DNA of 6,119 bases from Ilumatobacteraceae bacterium (GTDB lineage: Bacteria; Actinomycetota; Acidimicrobiia; Acidimicrobiales; Ilumatobacteraceae), in the NCBI GenBank assembly GCA_023254985.1, contig JALRJT010000156.1:1-6119 (forward strand), in the 5' to 3' direction. Every line of letters starts with the position of its first letter. Within the stretch, counting starts at the first letter, position 1. The notes under the pieces were generated by a model, which was not told the origin of the DNA, searched no databases, and saw only the letters and a list, made by a program, of their open reading frames with translations. Position numbers and translations under genes: made by a program. Below, piece after piece: positions 1 through 6,025 of the stretch.

Positions 1-1310
1 CAGAACTCTTGGACTGGTTTGCTGCGCGCCGCAACGATGACGTCACGTGGGACGCCGAATCGACTCATCGCTTAATTGACGTTCTCCGCAACGGCAATGC
101 ACGGTCGTGGCGATTCCTCGACACCATCGGGTTCATCCAACGCGCACTTCCAGAACTTGCCGACGCCATGGCAGCGCGCGCAAGTGACTCGACTGAGCTC
201 GACCCGACCCATGCGTTGCACTTCCCGACCGTGGAGTCGATCAGTTCCTCAACTCACGTCCGCGATTCGGACAGCGATGAGCTCATACTCGCTGCCTTCG
301 CCAAAGACATTGCCGACTCCGGAGCCGACGGGACGGGCGCACTTCGTCGCCTGGCCGTCGGACTGAACGAGATGTCCCATATTGCGCGGATTATCGATGG
401 TTCGACGATGCTTCGATCGGTGGTGACCACCGAGCCAATGAAGATCGACCAACGCCTGATCAACCAGCTCGCCAACCATCTCCACAGCCCACGCGTCGTG
501 GAACAGTGCAGACATCTGTCCGCGGCACGTGGCGATTTCAATGATCGCCAGTACGGTGCTTTGATCGAAATCGTTGCCGAGATCCAGGAAGTCCTCTCCC
601 ATCCCGACCTCATGCAAAGCGAGACCAACACCGTGCTCGAATCTCGACTGACAGCCGCCAAGGCACTGACGACCGACACCGCCCTCGTGCTACGTATCAG
701 TAACGCGCCCGCGAGTTACGCCCTGAACCACTCCCCGGAAGAGATCTTCCGTCACGCCCAACTCGTGGAGCCATGCCCGAGGGCAGGCCAAGTTCGTGTC
801 GCAGTACTCGAAGGTACGGAGACTGACTCGTGGATCATCAACGTCGCGACGCGTGACCGCACAGCTCTGCTTGCCAGAGTTACTCGAGTCCTCTCCGATT
901 GCAACCTCGAAGTGATGTCTGCAGACATCGCAACGTGGGAAGACGGAGCCGTGCTGGATGTGTTCACGGTCAAGTCCAACACCCGTCCTTCTGAAGGCGA
1001 CCTCACCTCGCGCATCGAAGGTGCCCTCGTCTGGCGTTCGGTGAGCCCGAGTGACGAACCGTTGAACCTCGCTGCAACATGCGACAACGATGCACACCCA
1101 TGGCACTCCATCCTGCGAATGACTGGCCCCGATCGCCACGGCCTCTTGCGCGACATCACCGCGATCCTGTCCAAACTCAACGTCTCCATTCATCTCGCAC
1201 GGATCTCCACCGATGCAACGACGGTTCGCAACGAGTTTGAGGTTTCTGACCGCCACGGGCGGAAGCTCGCAGACGACCAGATCGCTGCAGTCGTCAAGGC
1301 TCTTCGCTGA
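1..1310 (+). CDS. glnD: GlnD-like PII nucleotidylyltransferase, C-terminal part (degenerate HD region plus two ACT domains); 5' end outside window
   Basis: The reading frame is open from the window edge (codons from position 3), so the start and the expected nucleotidyltransferase domain lie upstream. GlnD adds and removes UMP (AMP in many actinobacteria) on PII signal proteins according to glutamine level. Numbering from the Leu codon at 9 as residue 1: a helical segment ending in ALPEL (46-50) matches the GlnD linker before HD. Residues 65-195 align with the HD domain, beginning DPTH (65-68). HSPEEIFRHA (241-250) matches the post-HD segment. ACT domains lie at about 275-340 and 366-433, the second opening with a typical GPDRHGLL. 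The HD site looks dead: the canonical LLHDIGKG reads FAKDIADS, so the metal His is Lys99. The DHS, RHH and TEAD-type motifs are also missing. Activity is therefore probably limited to nucleotidyl transfer or glutamine sensing. A PII-independent sensor role is possible. The family call is firm, the function less so. Confidence 0.8.
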   Translation, partial: ELLDWFAARRNDDVTWDAESTHRLIDVLRNGNARSWRFLDTIGFIQRALPELADAMAARASDSTELDPTHALHFPTVESISSSTHVRDSDSDELILAAFAKDIADSGADGTGALRRLAVGLNEMSHIARIIDGSTMLRSVVTTEPMKIDQRLINQLANHLHSPRVVEQCRHLSAARGDFNDRQYGALIEIVAEIQEVLSHPDLMQSETNTVLESRLTAAKALTTDTALVLRISNAPASYALNHSPEEIFRHAQLVEPCPRAGQVRVAVLEGTETDSWIINVATRDRTALLARVTRVLSDCNLEVMSADIATWEDGAVLDVFTVKSNTRPSEGDLTSRIEGALVWRSVSPSDEPLNLAATCDNDAHPWHSILRMTGPDRHGLLRDITAILSKLNVSIHLARISTDATTVRNEFEVSDRHGRKLADDQIAAVVKALR

Positions 1311-1318
1311 CTCAGCGA
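1304..1318. repeat. Perfect 7-bp inverted repeat around the glnD-like stop codon
   Basis: TCGCTGA, one central C, then TCAGCGA. The left arm contains the stop codon of the upstream gene. The right arm ends 6 bases before the candidate -10 box at 1325, so the dyad lies where a -35 element or operator would be for the FrhB-like gene. There is no T-run after it and the loop is only one base, so it is a poor terminator. An operator is possible, but a chance 15-mer cannot be excluded. Confidence 0.35.
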
Positions 1319-1324
1319 GTGGCG

Positions 1325-1330
1325 TAGAGT
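1325..1330 (+). promoter_or_regulatory. Candidate -10 box for a leaderless FrhB-like transcript
   Basis: TAGAGT fits the actinobacterial TAnnnT -10 consensus and ends 7 bases before the GTG at 1338. Transcription would thus begin at or next to the start codon, giving a leaderless mRNA. No Shine-Dalgarno sequence is visible in the 27-base gap, which supports this reading. No convincing -35 hexamer is seen; that area is occupied by the 1304-1318 inverted repeat. Confidence 0.5.
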
Positions 1331-1337
1331 CGATTCC

Positions 1338-2528
1338 GTGACCACCGTTGAATCCGCACCACCATCAACCGAGCGTTGGACCAACCAGTGGAAGGAACTC
1401 TACGAAGAGGTCATCAACACCGGTCTGTGCACTGGTTGTGCGGGCTGTGTCGTCTCCTGCCCGCATGAGGTGATCGGTTACCAACACGAAGAGGGTCACT
1501 ACAAGCCGTTCCATCTCGAGACCGAACTCGGCCACGACAACTGCGTGCACGGCGAGAAGGGCTGCACCAGTTGCACGCGAGCATGCCCACGCTTTCGCAC
1601 CTGGGAACAAGATGCCGACATGCACCTGTTCGGCAAGACTCGCAATGATGACGCGATGTATGGCCAGTACCGTCAACTCCTGCTCTGCCGTGCTGCGGAC
1701 GCCGAGACACATGACAAGGGCCAGGACGGTGGCTTCGTCGGGGCGATGCTCATCTGGTTGCTCCAACACGACTACATCGATGCCGCACTCACGAGCTTCC
1801 TCGAAGGTGACGGCTCATCGTGGAAGGCAAAGCCAGGTCTGGCCCGCAACCGCGAGGAAGTACTCGCCTCCTCAGGTAGCCGCTACACGTATTCGGCGAA
1901 CACCCTCGCGCTCAAAGAAGCCCAAGAAGCAGGGCTCAATCGGCTCGCTCTCGTCGGAATGAGTTGCCAATCGTCTGTGCTTCCCGTGATGTGGAAGCGC
2001 AAGGTCGGCAAGACCGGCAAACCGTTCCTGTTCAACATCGGCTTGCTCTGCTCAAAGACCTTCGATGATGCGATCTTCGAGGAACTCTTCCTGGCCAAGT
2101 ACGGCCTGCGCAAAGAAGAAATGGTGAAGATGAACATCAAGGGCGTCTTCCAGATCTGGATGAAGGACGGCTCGTATCACGAGATCGACTTGAAAGAATG
2201 CCACAAGTGGACCCGTGAGGGTTGCAAGATGTGCCCAGACTTCGCCGCCGAACATGCCGACATCTCCACGGGCGGAATCGGCGAGGACAATGCATGGACG
2301 CTGTGTGTCGTGCGCACCGAACTCGGCGAGGAAGTGATGAACCGCATGATCGCTGACGGCACCGTCGTGGCCCGCCCAGCCGAGACAGATGCGACCGCGA
2401 TGAAGTTGCTTCGCACGCTCAGCATCGTTAGTCGTCGCCGTTGGCCAGAATTTGCCGATCGCTCACCGTCAGTCGGTGTTCCGCCACCGAAGAAGAAGGC
2501 GGACGGCACCGCACCTGCCGCGCATTAA
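1338..2528 (+). CDS. FrhB/FdhB-like coenzyme F420 hydrogenase/dehydrogenase beta-subunit family iron-sulfur flavoprotein
   Basis: A 396-residue protein of the FrhB family, whose members use FAD and [4Fe-4S] clusters to move electrons to or from F420 or related acceptors. The N-terminus has a ferredoxin-type CTGCAGCVVSCP (Cys31, 34, 37, 41). A second set, Cys69, Cys76, Cys79 and Cys83, suggests two clusters. GQDGGFVGAML (128-137) matches the family's DGG segment before the flavin domain. GMSCQ (207-211) and GLLCSKTF (235-242) are the usual mid-domain Cys motifs. EGCKMCPDF followed by ADISTGG (295-313) is the characteristic C-terminal CxxC block. The tail from about 375 is Pro/Lys-rich and looks disordered. 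No signal peptide or membrane segment is seen, so it is probably cytosolic. No hydrogenase or formate dehydrogenase partner is adjacent, so the electron partner is unknown. The same superfamily includes divinyl-chlorophyllide reductase-like enzymes, so F420 use is inferred. GTG is chosen because TAGAGT lies 7 bases upstream. Confidence 0.85.
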   Translation: MTTVESAPPSTERWTNQWKELYEEVINTGLCTGCAGCVVSCPHEVIGYQHEEGHYKPFHLETELGHDNCVHGEKGCTSCTRACPRFRTWEQDADMHLFGKTRNDDAMYGQYRQLLLCRAADAETHDKGQDGGFVGAMLIWLLQHDYIDAALTSFLEGDGSSWKAKPGLARNREEVLASSGSRYTYSANTLALKEAQEAGLNRLALVGMSCQSSVLPVMWKRKVGKTGKPFLFNIGLLCSKTFDDAIFEELFLAKYGLRKEEMVKMNIKGVFQIWMKDGSYHEIDLKECHKWTREGCKMCPDFAAEHADISTGGIGEDNAWTLCVVRTELGEEVMNRMIADGTVVARPAETDATAMKLLRTLSIVSRRRWPEFADRSPSVGVPPPKKKADGTAPAAH

Positions 2529-2531
2529 CCC

Positions 2532-3218
2532 TTAACGTGACAGGCGCACTGCCTTCGCAAACACCGAGTCGAGCATCTTTTCCGTCAGCTTTCCGGTGAA
2601 CGTGTTCTGTTGACTCGGGTGATAACTACACACGATCGTCACGGTCTTCGTCTTTACCACCGCCCCGTGAGCGAACTTCGGCCGTGGAGAAATCTCGAGG
2701 AGATCGCAGACTGACTGCAGCGCGATGGCTCCCAAGCACACGACTACGCGAACTCCCTGCAAGGCTTCGAGTTCGCGTGCAAGATATGGCGCGCACCGCT
2801 TCTTTTCGATCGGAGTCGGCTTGTTTTGCGGCGGTGCACACCGCACGGCAACCGTGACCCAGGCACCCTTCAGCTGCAGTCCGTCGCCTCGCGCATGTGA
2901 CTGTGGTTGATTCGCAAGCCCCGCCTTGTGCATCGAGCGAAACAGCCACTCTCCGCTACGGTCTCCGGTAAAGACACGACCCGTCCTGTTGGCACCGTGC
3001 GCACCAGGTGCGAGACCGACGACCAGGATGCGTGCGAGAGGATCACCGAATCCGGCAATCGGTTTGCCCCAGTAGTCGTCGTCAACGTACGCGGCCCGTT
3101 TGTCCTTGGCGACCTTGGTGCACCACTTGATCAACCGCGGACACTTTGCGCAGTCGTGGATGTCACGTTCAAGCTGGATCAGTGATGAATGAACCGAGCG
3201 CTTGGATGGAGAAGCCAC
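2532..3218 (-). CDS. udgB: Uracil-DNA glycosylase, family 5 (UdgB type), [4Fe-4S] enzyme
   Basis: A 228-residue protein that would excise uracil and other deaminated bases from DNA at the start of base excision repair. The family 4/5 iron-sulfur Cys are visible: CAKC (Cys23, Cys26), Cys127 in VRCAPP and Cys142 in KRCAPYL. The family 5 signature GLAPGAHGANRTGRVFTGD spans 68-86; it lacks the catalytic Asp/Asn seen at this place in other UDG families, as is normal for family 5. The second motif, HPSQQNTFTGKLT (200-212), is also typical of the family. The frame stays open on this strand to 3476, but that stretch lies inside the opposite-strand phosphatase gene and its translation is Arg/Trp-rich and unlike the family. 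I therefore start at the GTG at 3218, which has TATCGT 8 bases upstream. The gene is convergent with the FrhB-like gene, with 3 bases between the stops. The family is firm; the start is moderately sure. Confidence 0.88.
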   Translation of the reverse strand: MASPSKRSVHSSLIQLERDIHDCAKCPRLIKWCTKVAKDKRAAYVDDDYWGKPIAGFGDPLARILVVGLAPGAHGANRTGRVFTGDRSGEWLFRSMHKAGLANQPQSHARGDGLQLKGAWVTVAVRCAPPQNKPTPIEKKRCAPYLARELEALQGVRVVVCLGAIALQSVCDLLEISPRPKFAHGAVVKTKTVTIVCSYHPSQQNTFTGKLTEKMLDSVFAKAVRLSR

Positions 3219-3226
3219 TGCACCGC

Positions 3227-3232
3227 ACGATA
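3227..3232 (-). promoter_or_regulatory. Candidate -10 box for the uracil-DNA glycosylase gene
   Basis: On the minus strand the sequence reads TATCGT, a TAnnnT match, followed by 8 bases and then the GTG at 3218. This is consistent with a leaderless transcript and supports that start codon. It overlaps by two bases the plus-strand box at 3231-3236. Confidence 0.4.
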
Positions 3233-3236
3233 GTTT
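3231..3236 (+). promoter_or_regulatory. Candidate -10 box for the phosphatase-led operon
   Basis: TAGTTT fits TAnnnT and lies 11 bases before the ATG at 3248, which would give an mRNA leader of about 4-5 bases. There is no Shine-Dalgarno sequence in the gap. An alternative box, TTTGAT at 3234-3239, would sit closer to a true leaderless position but fits the consensus less well. Confidence 0.35.
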
Positions 3237-3247
3237 GATCTGCACAC

Positions 3248-3886
3248 ATGGCTCGCGAATCAGCGCCCACCCTCGTTCTCTTGGTTCGCCACGGTCGAAC
3301 ACCCACCACCGGCAAGGTCCTTCCTGGTCGTGCGCCGGGTCTCCACCTCGCCGAATCGGGTCAGTCGGAAGCCAAGCGTGCCGCCGAGCGCATCTCCGAG
3401 ATCGGCCGCGTGGCAGCCATCTACGCATCCCCCCTCGAGCGTGCGCGAGAGACGGCAGCGCCAATCGCCAAAGCACTCAAGCAGACGACACGCATCCACA
3501 AGGGTCTGCTTGAATGCGACTTCGGCGATTGGACCGGTGCCGCATTGCAGCGCCTGATGAAGAAGCCGGAATGGGCAACGGTGCAGAAAGCACCGAGCAC
3601 GTTCCGCTTCCCAAACGGCGAGAGCTTCCTCGAGATGCAGACACGCATGGTGTCCGCACTCGACGACATCCGATCGCGCCACCCAGGAAAGGTCGTCGTC
3701 TGCGTCTCGCATGCCGACCCGATCAAAGCTGCAGTCGCACATGCGATGGGAACTCACATCGATCTCTTCCAGCGCATCGTGATCAGCACCTGTTCGATCA
3801 CTGCAATCCAATATTCGGCGGCTGGTCCGGTCGTCCTTGGTGTCAACCTCACTGGCGGGTCACTGAAGGAACTTCGCCCTTCGTGA
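3248..3886 (+). CDS. Histidine phosphatase superfamily protein, MSMEG_4193 type (phosphoglycerate mutase-like)
   Basis: A 212-residue phosphatase of the histidine acid phosphatase/PGM fold, in which an active-site His is transiently phosphorylated. Catalytic residues are visible: RHG with Arg14 and His15 (phosphoacceptor), Arg65 in SPLERARETA, Glu89 in LLECDFGDWTG as probable acid/base, and His155 in VSHADPIK. Length and motif order match the MSMEG_4193 family, annotated as a putative phosphomutase; a phosphatase is at least as likely. The substrate is unknown. No signal peptide or membrane segment is present. It is the first gene of a four-gene run and its stop overlaps the next gene as GTGA. 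From memory, the apparent mycobacterial counterpart (Rv2135c in M. tuberculosis) sits in the same order with DUF3090 and SCO1664-like genes near mshC, but no mycothiol gene is seen here. ATG 3248 is the natural start just before the family N-terminus. Confidence 0.9.
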   Translation: MARESAPTLVLLVRHGRTPTTGKVLPGRAPGLHLAESGQSEAKRAAERISEIGRVAAIYASPLERARETAAPIAKALKQTTRIHKGLLECDFGDWTGAALQRLMKKPEWATVQKAPSTFRFPNGESFLEMQTRMVSALDDIRSRHPGKVVVCVSHADPIKAAVAHAMGTHIDLFQRIVISTCSITAIQYSAAGPVVLGVNLTGGSLKELRPS

Positions 3887-4386
3887 GCACGTACTTCGAA
3901 TCCGATGACGTGGATGCCTTCACGACCGCTGCGATTGGTGAGCCCGGGAGCCGCACGTTCTACCTGCAGATTCGCAGTCAAGGTCGACACATCACCATGA
4001 AGTGCGAGAAGCAGCAGGTTGCGGCACTCTCGCAATACATCCGACAACTTCTTGCCGATGCGCCGGACGTGAGAGAACGGCCACTCGACGATGCAATGCA
4101 AATGAGCACGCCGAGCGATGTCGAGTTCGTCGTCGGCACGGTAGGCATCGCCTATGACCCGCGCAGCGACCAGATGGTCATCCAGATCGACGAGATGCGC
4201 GACGATGAGGCCTTCACCGAGGGCGAAGACGACGAGGTCGGTCGAGTACGCATCTACATCTCCCGGGGTCAGGCCGCGGCATTCTGCGAACACGCCGACG
4301 ACGTAGTGGCCGCCGGGCGACCAGCGTGCATCTTCTGTGGTCGACCCAAGAACGTCGATGGTCACGCGTGCCCTCGAATGAACTGA
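3883..4386 (+). CDS. DUF3090 family protein with C-terminal CCHC zinc-like motif
   Basis: A 167-residue protein of the actinobacterial DUF3090 family, function unknown. It starts at a GTG that overlaps the phosphatase stop as GTGA, and the protein begins STYFESDDVDAFT. An extended upstream reading would run through the phosphatase gene in another frame and is not used. The N-terminal half holds a beta-rich segment (FYLQIRSQGRHITMKCEK, 26-43), then a helix and an acidic loop at 103-119. The C-terminus carries CIFCG followed by GHACPR: Cys149, Cys152, His161, Cys163, a spacing that could bind one zinc ion. Such a small protein with a terminal zinc motif between a phosphatase and a kinase-fold protein could be an adaptor, but this is inference. 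GAAGGA lies 12 bases before the start, rather far for a ribosome site, so coupling to the upstream gene is the likelier route of translation. The family call is firm. Confidence 0.88.
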   Translation: MSTYFESDDVDAFTTAAIGEPGSRTFYLQIRSQGRHITMKCEKQQVAALSQYIRQLLADAPDVRERPLDDAMQMSTPSDVEFVVGTVGIAYDPRSDQMVIQIDEMRDDEAFTEGEDDEVGRVRIYISRGQAAAFCEHADDVVAAGRPACIFCGRPKNVDGHACPRMN

Positions 4387-5075
4387 CCGACATCGAACTA
4401 CTCCTTCGAGGGGAGTTGACCGTCATCGGTCGCATGCCCCACAGCAGTAACGCGACCCTCCTGTGCTCGATCACCCACGAGGAACGACTTGAACGGGTCA
4501 TCTACAAGCCGATGAAGGGTGAGCGTCCGCTTTGGGACTTCGATCCGGGCCTCCATCGCCGCGAAGTCGCCGCATACCGCCTCTCTGAAGCAATGGGTCT
4601 CGACATCGTTCCTCCGACGGTCCTGCGGGATGGGCCGTTTGGTGAGGGTTCAGTCCAACTATTCGTCGAACACGACCCGAACCTTCACTACTTCACCATT
4701 CTCGAGTCCCGCCCAGACCTGCACGACCCTCTACGAGCGATGTGCGCCTTCGACATCGTCGCCAACAACACCGATCGCAAGGCGGGGCACGTCATCGTCG
4801 ATTCCAACGACCACGTGTGGGGAATCGACCACGGAGTCTGTTTCAGTGCAGAGTTCAAGCTGCGAACCGTGATTTGGGAATTTGCCACTGAACCACTGCC
4901 GGAGTCCGTCGCAAGTGCTGTCACTCGCATCGCCGACGACGTTCCGCTCGATGTGGCGTCGCTGTTGACCGACGAGGAAGTCGCTGCGATGATCGAACGA
5001 GCATCGTGGTTGCGAGACGGTATGCACTTCCCTGTCGATCAGTCGGGTTCGCGCTACCCGTGGCCGCTGATATGA
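4368..5075 (+). CDS. SCO1664 family protein, distant phosphatidylinositol 3/4-kinase-like fold
   Basis: A 235-residue protein of the SCO1664 family, found mainly in actinobacteria and reported to resemble PI3/4-kinases distantly. Kinase-like landmarks in order: GELTVIGRMPHSSNATLL (15-32) as nucleotide-loop region; Lys47 in IYKPMKGERPLWDF as the probable ATP-contacting Lys; Glu66 in REVAAY as a possible alpha-C Glu; FDIVANNTDRKAGH (128-141), resembling a catalytic loop with Asp129, Asn134 and Asp136; and GIDHGVCF (152-159), resembling the metal-binding Asp motif. The phosphoacceptor (lipid, small molecule or protein) is unknown, and HipA-type kinases share part of this pattern. The GTG at 4368 gives a 19-base overlap with the DUF3090 gene. 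The frame is open further upstream (GTG 4326), but those residues do not resemble the family. The end overlaps the next ATG as ATGA. Family firm; enzymatic activity inferred. Confidence 0.9.
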   Translation: MPSNELTDIELLLRGELTVIGRMPHSSNATLLCSITHEERLERVIYKPMKGERPLWDFDPGLHRREVAAYRLSEAMGLDIVPPTVLRDGPFGEGSVQLFVEHDPNLHYFTILESRPDLHDPLRAMCAFDIVANNTDRKAGHVIVDSNDHVWGIDHGVCFSAEFKLRTVIWEFATEPLPESVASAVTRIADDVPLDVASLLTDEEVAAMIERASWLRDGMHFPVDQSGSRYPWPLI

Positions 5076-6022
5076 GCGACTCGTTCCGTCATCTCATCGA
5101 CGTCGGCGACATCGATGGTCTGGTGCGGACGATTGACGATCTCACCTCCGATCGGGATTGGGAGTCGCTCTACGACCTTCGTCTCGCGGCGAAAGCTGCC
5201 GCATCGTCAGGTCGCCAGGTGTGGCCAGCGGCGACACTCGCCGAATATCGCCTCGCGCTCCGCGCGCCGGCAGAACTCGCCGCTCGCGTGCTCGACGATG
5301 CCGGTCGTTTCACGATCGGACCACTGACAGAGGTCATCGCACAGGACCACTCTTTCGCCGAACTTGAACCACATCTCTCCGCCGGTCCGACCCAGGCCTA
5401 TGTTGCGCACGAACGGGCGATTCGCGGCGAAGTAATCGATGCCGACATCTTTCCTGCACTCGACATTCCGGCGCGGTGCGCAGCATGGGAACCCACGTAT
5501 TTGCTCCCCGTCTATCGCGATTCACACGTCGAGGTCCCGACTCCGGACATGCCGCACGATTTCCTGACGTGTGGACCATCCAACGCCGAGACTCACGACG
5601 ACCCGGAGGTCTCCGAAGCATTTCGCCTCCTCATCGAGCCCTGGACGATTGCAGAGTCAATCGACTGGGGCGTGAAAACGTGGAACGTGCATCCACAACG
5701 TGCAATCAATGCGGCTCGAATCGCGCCGATGACGAGCACCGAAGCTCTGACGTGGCTCACGTGGATCGGCGCAAGCGGTGGACCGACAGGTCGACGACGT
5801 GGCAATGCGGCTGGTCGCTTCAGCACATGGTGGTTGCTCGCGGCGCTGACTGACTCACTCGCGACGTGGCCACCGAACGAATCGGGCTCATTCGACACCC
5901 TCGAGTGGTTCTGGTGGGACGATGGTCACGTACGCCAGGGTTGGTCCATCGGCATTGCAGTACACGACCATCGAAGTGGACGCTCGTGGTCCTTCGACAC
6001 CCAGGACCGATCGGTCTCCTAG
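5072..6022 (+). CDS. Uncharacterised protein with Trp-rich C-terminal module, fourth gene of the phosphatase/kinase-like unit
   Basis: A 316-residue acidic protein that I do not recognise with confidence. The ATG at 5072 overlaps the kinase-like stop as ATGA. A longer frame from 5006 runs through the upstream coding region and is rejected. The N-terminal part (1-115) is predicted helical, with FRHLIDVGDIDGLVRTIDDL and DWESLYDLRLAAKAAASSGR, reminiscent of a small helical-repeat scaffold. The middle (about 130-180) is Pro/His/Asp-rich. The C-terminus (225-316) is Trp-rich: ALTWLTWIGASGGPTGRRRG, FSTWWLLAALTD, LEWFWWDDG, GWSIGIAVHDH and GRSWSFDTQD. The repeated W/G/R and D pattern suggests a compact beta domain and loosely recalls actinobacterial proteins of unknown function such as DUF6183, which I cannot confirm. 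No signal peptide, clear transmembrane helix or catalytic signature is seen. Tight coupling suggests it acts with the SCO1664-like protein, perhaps as partner or regulator; this is inference. Confidence 0.85.
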   Translation: MSDSFRHLIDVGDIDGLVRTIDDLTSDRDWESLYDLRLAAKAAASSGRQVWPAATLAEYRLALRAPAELAARVLDDAGRFTIGPLTEVIAQDHSFAELEPHLSAGPTQAYVAHERAIRGEVIDADIFPALDIPARCAAWEPTYLLPVYRDSHVEVPTPDMPHDFLTCGPSNAETHDDPEVSEAFRLLIEPWTIAESIDWGVKTWNVHPQRAINAARIAPMTSTEALTWLTWIGASGGPTGRRRGNAAGRFSTWWLLAALTDSLATWPPNESGSFDTLEWFWWDDGHVRQGWSIGIAVHDHRSGRSWSFDTQDRSVS

Positions 6023-6025
6023 ACC

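Noticed and set aside
249..617. Possible antisense gene within the HD region that might explain its divergence
   Set aside because: No ribosome site, promoter or recognisable motif was found, and the plus-strand frame remains alignable with GlnD throughout.
690..1256. Long minus-strand frame (188 codons) opposite the glnD-like gene
   Set aside because: It is the antisense shadow of clearly conserved ACT-domain coding sequence, with Cys/Arg/Val-rich composition and no recognisable motifs.
1304..1330. Rho-independent terminator after the glnD-like gene
   Set aside because: The inverted repeat has a one-base loop and no following T-run, so termination is not supported.
2525..2535. TTAA-CCC-TTAA dyad at the convergent stop codons, considered as a bidirectional terminator
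   Set aside because: Only four A/T pairs with a 3-base loop and no T-tract on either strand; it simply arises because both genes end in TAA three bases apart.
3219..3476. Upstream extension of the glycosylase frame on the minus strand (86 more residues)
   Set aside because: It lies antisense to the well-supported phosphatase gene, its translation is Arg/Trp-rich and unlike family 5 glycosylases, and the GTG at 3218 has a suitably placed -10 box.
3260..3811. Long minus-strand frame (183 codons) opposite the phosphatase gene
   Set aside because: The plus strand has all catalytic motifs of the histidine phosphatase family; the minus translation shows none.
3514..3882. Long N-terminal extension of the DUF3090 frame
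   Set aside because: It is out-of-frame reading of the phosphatase gene, and DUF3090 family similarity begins right at the GTGA overlap.
3754..4365. Long minus-strand frame (203 codons) opposite the phosphatase end and DUF3090
   Set aside because: It spans two overlapping plus-strand genes, has no family-like motif, and reflects GC-rich codon structure.
5006..5071. N-terminal extension of the Trp-rich protein
   Set aside because: It reads through the end of the SCO1664-like gene in another frame; the ATGA-coupled start at 5072 is far more likely.
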